This document shows, piece after piece, positions 24,746-36,945 of a DNA stretch of 64,000 nt (positions within the stretch are counted from its first letter, which is position 1; each line of letters starts with the position of its first letter). Under the pieces are notes generated by a model. The model made no database searches and was not told the DNA's origin. It was given only the letters and a program-made list of their open reading frames with translations. This DNA comes from Nemopilema nomurai (Eukaryota > Cnidaria > Scyphozoa > Rhizostomeae > Rhizostomatidae), in NCBI GenBank assembly GCA_003864495.1, contig ML133375.1, forward strand, positions 687,860 through 751,859, read 5' to 3'. A program made the translations under genes and the position numbers.

Positions 24746-27700
24746 ATGAGTAATAACAGGGATCATATATATGACTACGACGAGGACGTAGAGTCGGTTT
24801 GTGTTGAGGAAACGCAAAGTAATGGCAACATTCACAAGGTAAGGCATGGCTAATACTTCCAAGCTGCTAGCATTTGTCTGCATTACTTTAAAGAGAAAAC
24901 AATTAGGATATAATATGTTCATATTGTTTGATGAATTTTACTTCATAGTCATTGTGTTTTCAAGGATTGCCCAATATAAAGTTTATCTTTCATCTATGTC
25001 CGCCTTGATAAAATTAACATTTAATGCAGTTAATAAAATTAACTGTTAATGCAAGTTTTTAGCTTCACACTTTTCTTGGACTTGAAGAATGTCAAAAGCC
25101 TTTGATTTAAAGCCTTAACAAATTACCTTTTTTATCATTTTATGAAATCAACACAGTCAATTTGCCTGTGACTTTTTCGTTTAACCTTGGTCACTACTGT
25201 CCTGAAAAAGACACAAAATTTGCATATCTGTTGTCACCTTCCCCTCCCATCTTGGTGCTGAGTTCCTTGCTGAAAATTCCATTGCACAAAGATATTTGCT
25301 CAAGTTTGAGGTTTAAAATTTCCCAACCCTCTTTGGTCTAGAATTTAAGTATCAGACCTGCGAGTTTGCCAAGTGGCTGCACAAGTGGAAAAAATTTTTT
25401 CTGAACTGTGAAAACTGTGACAAAGTTACACTGTAAATGTGCAGAAAGGCTATTTATGCAGCCACATTTATATTTTATTAATTTGCATGGCAAATTTTGG
25501 AAAGCACAAAGATGTGTACTGATAATTAATTCTGAGCACACAACAATGTTTCCAATCTGGTTCAAATAATTGATGCTTGGTTTGTCTTGTGTATATATGT
25601 ACATGACTAGAATGGCAATTGTCAATTGTGCTCTAATTTGAAACATATCTTTGAATTTGCTGTATTATCAAGTGTCATACCCCAAATACTGACCTTCCCA
25701 GTTTATACCTGAAAACCATAAAGTGAAAAATGCTCACATACACTGCAGGGTTGAAGTAAAATTGTTGCACTATTGGTTATTTAAGATTTAATGTATGATT
25801 TATTGGTTATTCTGATTCGTCATTTGCATCTTTAATTTTAGAACCAAAATGGTGAGGTTGAACCACTGTTGAAAACATTGAGAAAGCCTTCTGATTTGCA
25901 ACTAAAATTAGGTAAGATTGTCAAAATTTAATTTACTTAATTGTTTAGAAGCACTGAAATGTATCTTCTAGAAGCATAAAAGCTCAGCATCACCTGACAC
26001 CAATGAGATCCAGGTTATTAGCTAGAAATGTCATGATTGGTCTGCGACTACAATGCCTGCTAAAAGTAGTTGGAACACCAAGATTGTACTCGTAACATAT
26101 GTATATTTTCACTTCATTTCCCTATTTCAAGCAGACAGAACCCCCTTCCCCCCTTAAACAATGTTGTAAAGGTAGGTAAACATGTCGCTAAGCATGAGTT
26201 ACACAATTTGCGCTCCAACATACATTTTTTGTCATTTTCCAGTCGGAATTCAACATTGTATACGGGGGAGGGGAGACGTTTAGTAGAAAGGATGATTGGA
26301 TTGTTCCATCACTTTTGGCAGGCATTGTATATTATATGCAATGATAGGTCCACAATCTAACTTTCTGATCAAAGCAGAATTTTGAAGTTTACTAGGAGAA
26401 AATTATGCATATTTTCTCTATTTGTTAGATGAAGTATTACTTCTTTTTCTGGAAATACATCATCTTCTTCCAAGTTGCTTCCAAGTTTCTTCTGATGATT
26501 TGCCATTTGAAATTTGACTTGTTATGGATCCCATTGTAAAGTAATAGGTTCCCTCATTTTTCATCATTCAAGCCAAATTGTCTCTCTATTTGGAGTTTTT
26601 GAAAATGAATTTGAGTGTGAAAAGCCTCTAATTTGACAATGCTTCTAACAACCAATAGGTGCTGGCAATATGAGCTTTATAGATAGTGTTTTACGGAGAA
26701 AATTTTTTTTGGCTAAATCTAAAATTGCTTCAGATAAAAAGCAGCTTACCTTAATTGCAGGGGCGGCTCAGACTAAAAATAAATTGGTAATCAAATTTTT
26801 AGCCACGCCTTTTATCAAAAGTGGAAACGCCCATTTTTCTTTTGAAGAAGTATTCATATAATAATGTATGCTTTTTATATTGTATTAAAGCCAACAGAAC
26901 ATATGCAGAATATAAATAGAACATATATATAGAATAATATGGAACGAATATAGAACATTATAAAACATATTGCAAGAACTTTAAGATAGAATTGATTGCA
27001 AATCTAGAATTAAATATCCAATAAATGGATAACTAAAAAAAGCAGATTTACTTTGCAGAAGATAAAGATCTATCTCCACTAAAGCCCAGACGTTATTATT
27101 CGCAAAAATGCATCTGCACGTTTTTAAATCTAAAATTCCGTTCGGATCATTATTAGCTAGCAATCTTGTGCCCACAAAATAAATAACGAAATATTTCTGA
27201 TAAAGACAATGATCGAAACATACTGTTTGTACTTTAGTATTTTTAATGCGTTATGTGCAAAGAATAAAAGATTAGACAAATGAAATATTGCGAAATGACA
27301 GTTTTAAAAATATGTTCATATGAACCTTTTCCATCCTCAAAATTATTTAATTTTTGCTATCTCTTTAGCTTGCCTTTTTTAAGCTCTTTTGCAATATTTA
27401 TGCAACATCAACGCTCAGCTTTACGTTGTGAGCAGTTTACGTTGCGATATTAGGCCGTAGGCTTGCGGCCCTTTTACCGCGGGATTCCAACAGCCCCATG
27501 CCTGTCCTGCACGGCCCTATGCTCCTGGCCTTCAAAAGGGCAAGGTAATCGCTGGTTGATTTGACTACCTTGGTCTGAGAGGTCTCATTAGGAGGTGGAT
27601 GTGAAATGGCCATGGATCACACTTTTGGTATGATGTAATTTCAAAACCAACCCAAATATGTTTATAAAGCCTTCTTCATCTTCTCCGCCACATATCCAAG

Positions 27701-30700
27701 AGAAAGATTCATACACCGAAACACTCGTTTTCCCCGTATATTTATTCTTGGGCACGGCCTTCCATCCTTCTTAAGGCGCAATCGTTGTTCGTGACTCAAA
27801 ATGTTATTTTGTGTTGCACGCAGTGAAAAAATCTTCGAAACACCCCATCTAACATCGTTATTCAAAACTCGATCCATGACTAGAGATTTGACTTTTAGAG
27901 AGCAATAGTCAAGGGCTCCGACGCAGGTTGAAAAGTGGAGGGGCCAAGGAAGATTTTAACAACCATAACTAAATATATTTAGAAAAGCTATATTGTTTTA
28001 CAAAAAAGTGCGGGGGCCATGCCCCCCCCCGCCCCCCTTCATCGGAGGCCCTGGTAGTGCCAAGGCTTTTAGAGAGCAGTACTTTTAGAGAGCAGTAGTG
28101 CCAAGGTAATCGGGCTGCGGAATGACTAGGTTGCTGCGAGGCGCTCTTTGTTTTAAAGCCATCTGTTCAATGGGGAACTACGTCACGACGCCCACGAAGA
28201 CAATTGCGAGGTAATCAGCAAGGGCCACGATTACCTTGCGCCGTCGTGTAATATTAGCATGGCCATCCTAATTGCAAATTCGAGCTGTCACATTCAACAA
28301 AAGCGATGTTTGCAAAAGGATTTTCAGCGAATTATCGACTCTCTGTGAAACCATGGAAAAGAGAGCAAAAGGGCAATGAGTGAACATTCGTCACGGAGCG
28401 CAAAGAAAGGGCTCTACCTTGTTCTTATGGCGCAAAAACTTCGCAAAACTTTTTGACCGCCTTGTTTTTCATCTTTTTGTGAGTAATAAAAGAGCCCTAA
28501 AATCCTTGAAAAAATAGGTAATTGTGATATTTCTTTTGGATTAAGTGCAGTACTTCATATTTTGTAGCTTCCATTAATGTTTTCATTTTGATTGAAATAT
28601 GTTTTTATTAATGTAGAAAAACAAGTAGAAAAATCACGAAAAACTGGGCAAAGTAAAATGGTTTCAAGAGGGAGGTATGTAAACATTTTATTTCTTTAAA
28701 ACCCCTAGGATTTTGGAATCTACTGGAATCAAGTATCTAAGAATGAAGTACCTGATAATGGAAGAAATGATAGAATACTAATAATGCGGAATAGTATTGA
28801 TACCTTCATCTTATATAATTGTATTTCAGCCTCCTGGTGCCTGGTAAAGGAGGATTCACTGACAATAGGCCAGATGAGCCCCCGCTTGTTTCCCTTTCTT
28901 CCTCTACTAGGTAAGATGAACCAACTCTTTTTCATTTTTCTAGATGTTATTCTTTTTCAAATTTTTGGCAAAAAAAAACTTTTACGATTTTGTTTTTTCA
29001 ACAGTATGGATGAAGATTTTGAGGATGTAGAGTTGGTGTCTCCAACAGATATAATTTTTAAACAGCCACAGAGCCCATACAAGGTGAGGAATACTTCAAA
29101 ATGATTTTTACTTTTATACTGTCCGGAATATCTATCATCAATTAGTTTGACAGCATGGAACTATGATTATATTGTATTTTGCTATCTTATTTGCAACTGG
29201 ACTTGTATCATTGTGGCAAGAGCATGCTATCCTGACTAGCTCATAATTTCTGGACTTTCATGTTAAGTGCATGTTGAATATATTTTATGCTTTTTCTGGT
29301 TTATTAATTAGCATGGCCCAGAAGACTGTACCCAACAGTTGCTCAAGGATGGATACAGGTTAGAATTGTTTAGCTGTATAGCAGTTTATTTTAGTTTAGT
29401 GATAATTTCATTTTATTTTTAATGAATCATTTACCTGTATATAAATTGTATATCCCTCTATCTCTCTATCTATTTAGCTTCTGAGTTATGTTGACAGTCT
29501 TGTAATTCATTATTAATCAATGGAAGTTGTGTTTCACTGTTGCTAAGAAACAGAATCTGTTCAAACAGGTGAATTGAAAATGTACTTTGCAGCCTAACCT
29601 ATACATTACTGAATGCCTTTATTTGCTCTTATGTATGAATTCCATAATGAAGTATACATACAGCTGTAAGCATTTCCATTATCTCCATTTCTTGCAATTT
29701 GCAAAATATTTTATGAGCTGTGCTGTATTTAGTTTTAAGCTCCTTTTGATGTTTAATAAAATCACCTCGATTCTCAATTTTCATCATACTTTGAGTTATA
29801 TTACTCCCATCTATCCATCTCTCTGATCTATGTGACATCATTGGCATGTAACACTTGATATAGTCTAAGGACTTTAATTGGTTAGGTAACAAGGCTTTGG
29901 CTTTGAGGACATACATTTTGTCACATGGAATGAGTTGGTTTGTTTTTTTACAGGCTGGATGAATTGTCAGATGACGAAGATTTAGATTTGATACTACCCA
30001 AGAGGCCACAAGCAACTTGGTGTTCCTGTGAAAACTACTGTGTTTTACAATAACACTCCAATCTACCGCAATATGCCTGGGTAAAAACCAGTCCAGTTTA
30101 AATTGTTTCAAGCTAATAGTGCGGAAATGCTATGAGACAGCTGGGTGTTATTTAATTCATTTTTTACAGGGCCTATAAAATGTAGGTCTATCATTTAAGG
30201 TTTATTTACCTGTCCATCTTTCCATTGCTCTTTTGTTACATGCTCAAAGAATTAAAAAAGAAACAATTATTCTTGAAGTTGATGCAGTTTAATATTTAAT
30301 TTCAGCCCAACCCACGCACACACAGTTTGTCAGTAATGAGGTCTTACCGAATCAGCCGCTTAACCGTAAGCAGCAAGACAGAATCTTTGTTTAGCCTAAA
30401 AACGACACCATGTCTAAATTATGCAGATAAGCATTATTCATGTCAGTTGATCGTGTTTTAATGCCTTCACTTACTAAGAGTCTTGAGTTTTAAGGGTGAG
30501 GAGTTATGTATGAAGAGAGAAATATTACGCAACCTAGATATCATATGAAATAGCAAGCCTCTACGTTTTTAAGTTAATAGAGTGATAGGATCGACCTTTG
30601 GAACCAGCTCTCTTATTGAAGTATTAGTTTTCTGAAATATAAAATCCATGCCAGATCATTTCTCCCATCCACTTGTTATATTTAATTCAAGGACATTTTT

Positions 30701-33700
30701 CAGCTTCTTTTGATAATCGAAACTAATTTTTTTCCAGTAGACTTATTGAATAAATGGTAAGTTGTTCAAGACTTCCTATTCATCCAGTACAAATTAGCGG
30801 AGACTTACCGTTGCAATATTTATCAAGTCAGAATTGAGTAGCTCAATGTCATTAATGTTGAAACATTTCGAGATTAATTTTTTATTTACTCTTAATTTTT
30901 TGGAAAATGTTGTACTTTGGTTTGATCTGCGAGATAAACATTTATTTCTCGAGTTTTTTGACCGCAGCCTCCTATCGTTTACAGCTAAATAACTTGCACA
31001 GATATGGCAATTATCTTAGTGTCATTCACCTGTCTGTCTTTTATCTCTTTTTTCATATAAGTAGTCTAGAAAGAGTAAGAAAGTTCAAGGGTCTTAAGAG
31101 CTTATTCACTGGCTGCTTTTTGTCTGTGGAAAGAATTGGCGTTCGGAAGGATTACATGAGATGAAATTGAGTTGTTTTTATGAAGACAATCAGTAGTTGT
31201 GGGTTGTATAACACAGTGTCTCTCAATAGTCATGAGTTAATTTAACCCTGCAAAAAAATCCCGATGCATTTCACCAACGTTTAAGAATGATACTCTATGC
31301 TGACTTTCATACTGATATTTTTGTTGCCAATTACAGAATTATATCAATCATATCGTGTGTGTACTTTAAAGGAGTAAAATGATTAGATTATTTTTCATCT
31401 ATAACCGTTGCTCTTTCAAGTAAAAAGTGCACTCAAATTTCAACTTACGACTACAAAATATTGCTGGAATGGAGCAATGCTATCTTCAAACCACACAAAT
31501 TGCATTATTTGCTTTAAACGTTAAAATTTAGCATACATCAGATTGTTTTGCAAGTCCTTACCCTGTCAAAAGCACTCTGTTGGTAGGATTATAAAAAATA
31601 ATGCCTTCTTTGTCAGGCGCTCTAATATTTGGAATATATCTCAACATTGAAGAACAGTAAGAGATGCATATGCAAAATGTTGGACTCAGTGATTTTTTAC
31701 GAAGTTTGAATGTTTGCACGAACATTGGGTAAAATATTATCAAACTGCCAGTAGCTGCTACAGCAAAAGTGGCTTGTTGCAATGTTTATTCGTTTGAAAA
31801 GAATGTTCGTCACCAATTAGGTGAAGCCGGATAATTTTGTCATGACACACCTGACGGTCTCTCATGGCTCTCAAGTGTGTCGCAGTGAGAGCCGCTTGTC
31901 TAGCATTGTCAGCGCCGATAGATGAGCTTCGCGTGGTTGGAGCCTAGAAAAGTTTGAAGCAATCATATTGCAGCTAAAGCCTTAGTTTGGATCTTAATTA
32001 TCTTCTCAGCTGTTGAATATTGTTAATCGTTGCTTTTTGATTGCATGCTAGGTACGCACGACTTTTGCGTTTTTTATTTACTTGTGGACTTGTACGGGGG
32101 CTATCGAGTGTCTTCGAATTTTTCGTTAACTGTAAAGTTCCTTTTGCAAGGTGGCAGACCTTGTTCAGTTTTGATATGGACTGACAAGACCTGTTTTAGG
32201 CCCCCAGCTACATAGCCTTCATTGCATCTGGACCTGCTTCTGGACGTGGACTTGTTTTTATTATGAAGATGGCCATGTTAAAGCCATTTAAAGTTCGGAA
32301 AGACAGGAGACTTGGCTTGGGAGAGTGACTCAGAAATCATTTTAATATCTACGTTCATAACATAAAGCAACACAACAAACGCGACATATTGTGTTAAGTA
32401 GCATGCAATGACACAGCAAAACATATAACAGAACAATATGACATAGGAAACATAACATGACACAACATTGCACCAGATATAAAATTTGACATCATTTCTC
32501 ATTACATCAGATATAACATTTGACATCATTTCTCATTACATCAGATATAACATTTGACATCATTTCTCATTACATCAGATATAACATTTGACATCATTTC
32601 TCATTACATCAGATATAACATTTGTACAATGATACTCTCCTCGATAATGCGTATCTTACGAAACTGGCCCCATTTGTCAATCATCGCCAGACCCAGAGGT
32701 GGTTTTATGGAGGGGGCTTTGCCTCAGGCCCCGTGCCTTTGTTTACCCAGGAAGAGCCCCTAATCTAAGAAAAAATTGGAAAGGCACCACCTTGAGACAT
32801 AACAATTTTAACGAAGAAAAACTTGAAGAATAATGTTGGTCAACAAAATTTTTTTAAACAATGGCCCTGCAGATGATTTTGGCCCCGAGCCTTGAAGTCC
32901 GTGAAGCCGCCATTGGGCATCTCATTAGTGAGGGGTCGCTTTAAAGGGAGGGCGTTACAACAGCGAAAATGATAATGAAGGAGCAATCCAGAACAAGCCC
33001 AATCGGCAAATTATCAAGTTGAGTTCTTGGGAATATTGGTAGATGTCTCTAAATATTAAAGCACTAATGAAATTATTTCTTGGATAGAGATTGTGTATGA
33101 GATTGTGTAGGCCCTATACCCCTTAAGTGCGGTAGATAATGGTTTTAAGATAGTCATTTAGAAAATACCACAGGACTTAAAGGCAAGATTATTTTAAAGG
33201 GCTCTAAGCATATTACGAAGAGAGTGAAGGTAAAGAATTTGCTAGAAGTTCATATCATAGGCCAGTTGTCAAAATTCCCGTTGTTGCAGACTGCTTCAAC
33301 AGGCAGGCATAAGTTACACCCCTGTCTAAATTTCTAAATCTAAATCTTGCGAATCCTGTAACTTGGAATTCAAAGAAAAGACCTTTTAGGTCAAATTAGC
33401 ATGATAGAACTGTAATGCCCCCCTCTTTCTACTGCACCCCCTTTCTCCCTTGTGTTAGTACCTCCCGCCATTCATTTCGGCCCACATTCCCATGCTGCAG
33501 TTCGGTAGATTCGGGACCAGGTGTTTGTAATAAACTGAACTTCACATCACCGTTGTTTAGAGGACACAAAACAGAATTTACAAAGTAAGTCCACCTTTAC
33601 GTCTTCGACAGGCGCTATTTAAGGGCAAATACCTTTTAACTAGCTGCCGTGTCTGTCTTACTCCGATCCTCTATGTACAAAAAACAGAGAGCCTCCAGTA

Positions 33701-36700
33701 CGCATGATATTGCTGTTGGCCTAAAGTTTTTTATGGTTCTTTCAAGCTTCAGCGAAGCCTAGAGGCTCTCAAATCTCTTTACGACAAAAAGTGTATGTCA
33801 TAGGTATACAAAACTTAGGTGTCATTCTGACACTTCTGCTTAATCATTAAAACTTCGTTTTTACATCTTTGTCCACGAAAGTTTTGTTTTTAAAAATATT
33901 TTATACTGTAGCGAAATGTTTACCTTTAAGCACACCTTTTGTTTTGTTAAAGCTTGCGACTTTCAGTAAGGTACCAATTAAAATTTTACCGTTCTTCTGT
34001 AAGCAGGGTCTAAAACAATTATAATACAAAATAAAAAATTAATTTTTTTGAAGGAAACTGAAGCAAAACAAATTTTTTGAAGCAAAACACAATTTGAATT
34101 TTGTTGTACTTGAAAGGCTTTTCTAAGTGTTCATTTCATCTCTAGGATTGCCCTTCAACAAAGTTGATTTACAAGGGGCCCTAACTAAACAAATATAACA
34201 ATTACAATTAATAATACTTAAAGAAACCATAATTATAAAGCCCTATTTACAGCTGTTATTCATATTTCATAAAAATAAAAGGGAAGGGAACTTGTGTAAA
34301 GGGAACTTTCTTGTACTTGAGATAACATAACGCTCTTCTGTTTAAAAGCAGAAATCAGGAGTAGTTAAAGCTCTAAATTAATCTTTGTTGAAGACTTAAA
34401 CAATGCTACCTATTGCTGCAGCAAAGTGCTTCTCTTTTTTCAAGGTCAGAGAAAAACATCAGTTATGACACCATATGATGCGTACATGACTCAGCAGTAT
34501 AGAAAGCATGTACTAAGTTTTGTAAGCTGGGTACTCAACTCCATTTATAAGGTGGGGTTGAGGGAGGGAGGGAGGGAGGTGGGGTTCTTTATCTTGCATT
34601 TAGAGTTCAACTCATGGAGGAAATGAATCCAAATTGTATTAGTTTGAATTTAGTCAGTAACCAACATTACCTTCTGTTTGTCACAGCATATTGGCAACAC
34701 TTACTTTATTTTGTACTGAATGGATTCTTGATAAATGGTGATTTCAGTATATACTTAAAGTTACCATTGCTTTTAAATATTAACTTAAGTGTTCTGTAAC
34801 CTAGACTTTGTTGAAATATAGCTTGGATTATAAATCTTTGGACTATAAATTAAAAGATATATCTATCTTTTAAGGCACATAGCAAGTAAAATAAGCAGTA
34901 AATCATGGCTTTATTACCAACACTTTTTTGCTGCATGTATGGTATATACTCCAAATTTCAGTTTTAAGTATGTCTAAATTTTCAATTCTTTTTTTTTAGG
35001 AAGCCATATTTGCAAACTCAAAATGCAAGGTACTGCCTGTTTTTTTGTAAATCATGTAATATTTGTCAAATGGTGTAGATTGATGAACCATATGTCTTAT
35101 GAATTTGATGTTTGATACCATGAGTCATAAAACTCTACCCATACCCTGTTCACTCACAGAATATTGAGAAGCATGGAAAGAGTAGCATGAGAAGAGAGTA
35201 AATAAAGCAAATTGAATAAGCAAGACTAACCAGTGTAAAGATTCCTGCTCTGGGGCCCAGCCCATATATAAAGTTTGAAAACTTTAGCATTTATGAGAGG
35301 TGCTTCAATTCAAGTTGGAAGTTATCCCTGTAGCCAAGGAAATTTTATTTCCTTTTATTATAGAGAGACTTGATTTTGTAGAGTGTATGAATAAAGAAAA
35401 GTATTAAGAATAAAAAGTAGAGATGATGCAACTTGCTAGATGATAAATGTATATGCCTTCACTTCTTGTTTGCTTAGAAACATAGAACAGTTTTGGCAAA
35501 GAAATGTAATGACTTTGGTAGTTGCTATGTTAGCAAAGCCAAGAATTTCATAATCAGTGATTTCCTTTTTTTGAAGTTCAATGATTCAAAGCTGAATTAA
35601 AAAAAGTTGAATGTTTTGTTTATAGTCAGGCAAGTTGATAAAATGCGGTCCAGGAGGCAATATAACATAAAGCTATTTTGTTTTCCCAAACCAGTTTTAA
35701 AATTTGACAACTTGAGCCATGACCATTTAGCTGTCAACCTTTACTTCTCATTGAAGTTTTGTGGTGCAAGTTATCTTAGTGAAGATTCCAAATATCACTG
35801 GTTTTTAAAGTAAGAAAATCTTACTTTGTTGTACATATGCTCAAGACTGCTCATTTACATTAATCTAGTTCAGCTGCTTGTTGATAATGCTTTATGTTCA
35901 ACCAAGGTTTTAACCTGTCTGTTCTTCTATTTAAAAGTCTGTGTGTGAATGAACATGAATATCATTAATGGGGTTACCATTCTCTTCCTCAAGTAATTAA
36001 TTAATGTTATTTTGGCAATTTAAATTGGTTTTTTCGCCTCAGACAAGTTAAGCTTTATTGATTTATTTTTGGTACAGCATAATTCATATGGAAAACTGAA
36101 TTTCTGGGTTTTACACCGTCAAGTTATTTTAACTTTATTCTAACAATATATAGAAAATGTTTGTAGAAGATAGGAGTCTCTGGGACAAACTGTAATAAAC
36201 TTATCTTATTGCAAGCTACCATGGAACCTCTTTTGGCAAATTATTATTTGGTAGTTTTTTGGAAAAATATCTTGGAGCCTCTTGGAGCAAACTTGTGGCT
36301 TGTCATTATCAATGTTCAGTGGATTGCTTGTATCAAGCAAGTACCAACATTGTCCCTGTCTCAGTGGCCTTTGAAACATTTGCCTCAATAATGCCTCAAT
36401 TGGTATTTGCAAGAACTTAATAAACTTCAAAGGCCACTGACACATTGGTGTAAGAGTACTTACAAAAATCAAACCAATTCAAAAAAGAGAATTAAATTGG
36501 CACCAGATATATAAACAAATTTTGACTGAAGATGCACCACTCAAAAATTTCTGCTTGGCCTGCTGTTGGCCAGTTCCTTTTTAGTTGCTCATTTTGCTTG
36601 AAATTATGCCTCCATGCATTAATCTTGAGAGATGTTTTGTCTAAGCACGATGGTTTTGCCCTGTTTGGTAAGCAAGGTTGCAGTTTATGCTTGTCAAATG

Positions 36701-36825
36701 GAACATATGGACAGGAAGAAAACACAAAAAGCAAGTTTCCTCAACTAAACTTTAAAGACATATTTCAAAACGATCAAAATTTTAAGAAACAAATAGAGGC
36801 TATGGATCGAAATAATAAGTTGTAA
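24746..36825 (+). CDS. Unrecognised protein with acidic N-terminal half, 14 exons, about 352 residues
   Basis: Exons: 24746-24838, 25842-25911, 28617-28674, 28830-28910, 29005-29083, 29312-29358, 29954-about 30027, 30306-30365, 33561-33584, 34445-34521, 35000-35029, 35478-35517, 35626-35809, 36684-36825. Phases agree at every junction and the total of 1059 nt closes on TAA. The start MSNNRDHIYDYDEDVE is acidic; further acidic patches are MDEDFEDVELVSPTD and LDELSDDEDLDLILP. A basic, possibly helical segment KLEKQVEKSRKTGQSK lies between. The C-terminal half contains MTPYDAYMTQQYRKHVLSF, SKCKKHRTVLAKKC and KFDNLSHDHLAVNLYF. There is no signal peptide, membrane helix or known motif, so a nuclear or cytoplasmic protein is likely. 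The donor of exon 7 (30021, 30027 or 30039) and of exon 12 (35505 or 35517) are uncertain, since each alternative keeps the frame. I do not recognise the family. Confidence 0.65.
26630..28610. other. Long intron 2 of the acidic-protein gene with repeat-like GC-rich insert
   Basis: Intron 2 runs 25912-28616. Its part at about 27430-28260 is markedly richer in G and C, with CpG sites, than its flanks. It contains a poly-C tract near 28021-28037 and a direct repeat of TTTTAGAGAGCAGTA at about 28065-28100, and looks like one or more inserted interspersed repeats. A 71-codon minus-strand frame at 27662-27877 lies inside it but is not supported as a gene. Confidence 0.4.
31853..31945 (-). other. 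Isolated exon-like segment, antisense within an intron
   Basis: On the minus strand, cttttctag precedes a 93-base stretch open in one frame (APTTRSSSIGADNARQAALT..., ending RAMRDRQ) and followed by CAG|gtgtgtc. The composition looks coding and both splice signals are good. It lies in intron 8 of the plus-strand acidic-protein gene. No second exon with compatible phase was convincingly found on either side, so it may be part of a nested gene, a relic, or chance. Confidence 0.3.
32471..32624. repeat. 34-bp tandem repeat, about 4.5 copies
   Basis: The unit GACATCATTTCTCATTACATCAGATATAACATTT starts at 32488, 32522, 32556 and 32590 with essentially no divergence. A partial, diverged copy precedes it from 32471. 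It lies in intron 8 of the acidic-protein gene. The perfect copies imply recent expansion. Confidence 0.9.
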
Positions 36826-36945
36826 ATCCTGAACCCGCTGAAATGTGTCTCTTGAACTCCACTGAAATCTTCAGTAATGCTTATTAGCGACAAATCACTT
36901 AAAAATTTAGTTCACTGAACAAGGTTTGCGGTACAACCCCATTAT
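36826..36945. other. 120-bp gap between two convergent stop codons
   Basis: The stop of the acidic-protein gene (plus, 36823-36825) and the stop of the MADF-BESS gene (minus, 36948-36946) are separated by only 120 bases. The two 3' UTRs must therefore be very short or overlap as antisense transcripts. No AATAAA was identified in the gap. Confidence 0.7.

Noticed and set aside
30003..30080. Apparent frameshift in the acidic-protein gene: a second frame reading GVPVKTTVFYNNTPIYRNMPG
   Set aside because: The first frame joins in phase to exon 8 (30306-30365) and all later exons through an upstream donor, so no frameshift is needed.
36355..36445. 14-bp inverted repeat TCAGTGGCCTTTGA / TCAAAGGCCACTGA
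   Set aside because: There is no target duplication or element-like structure; it is probably chance or an old repeat fragment.
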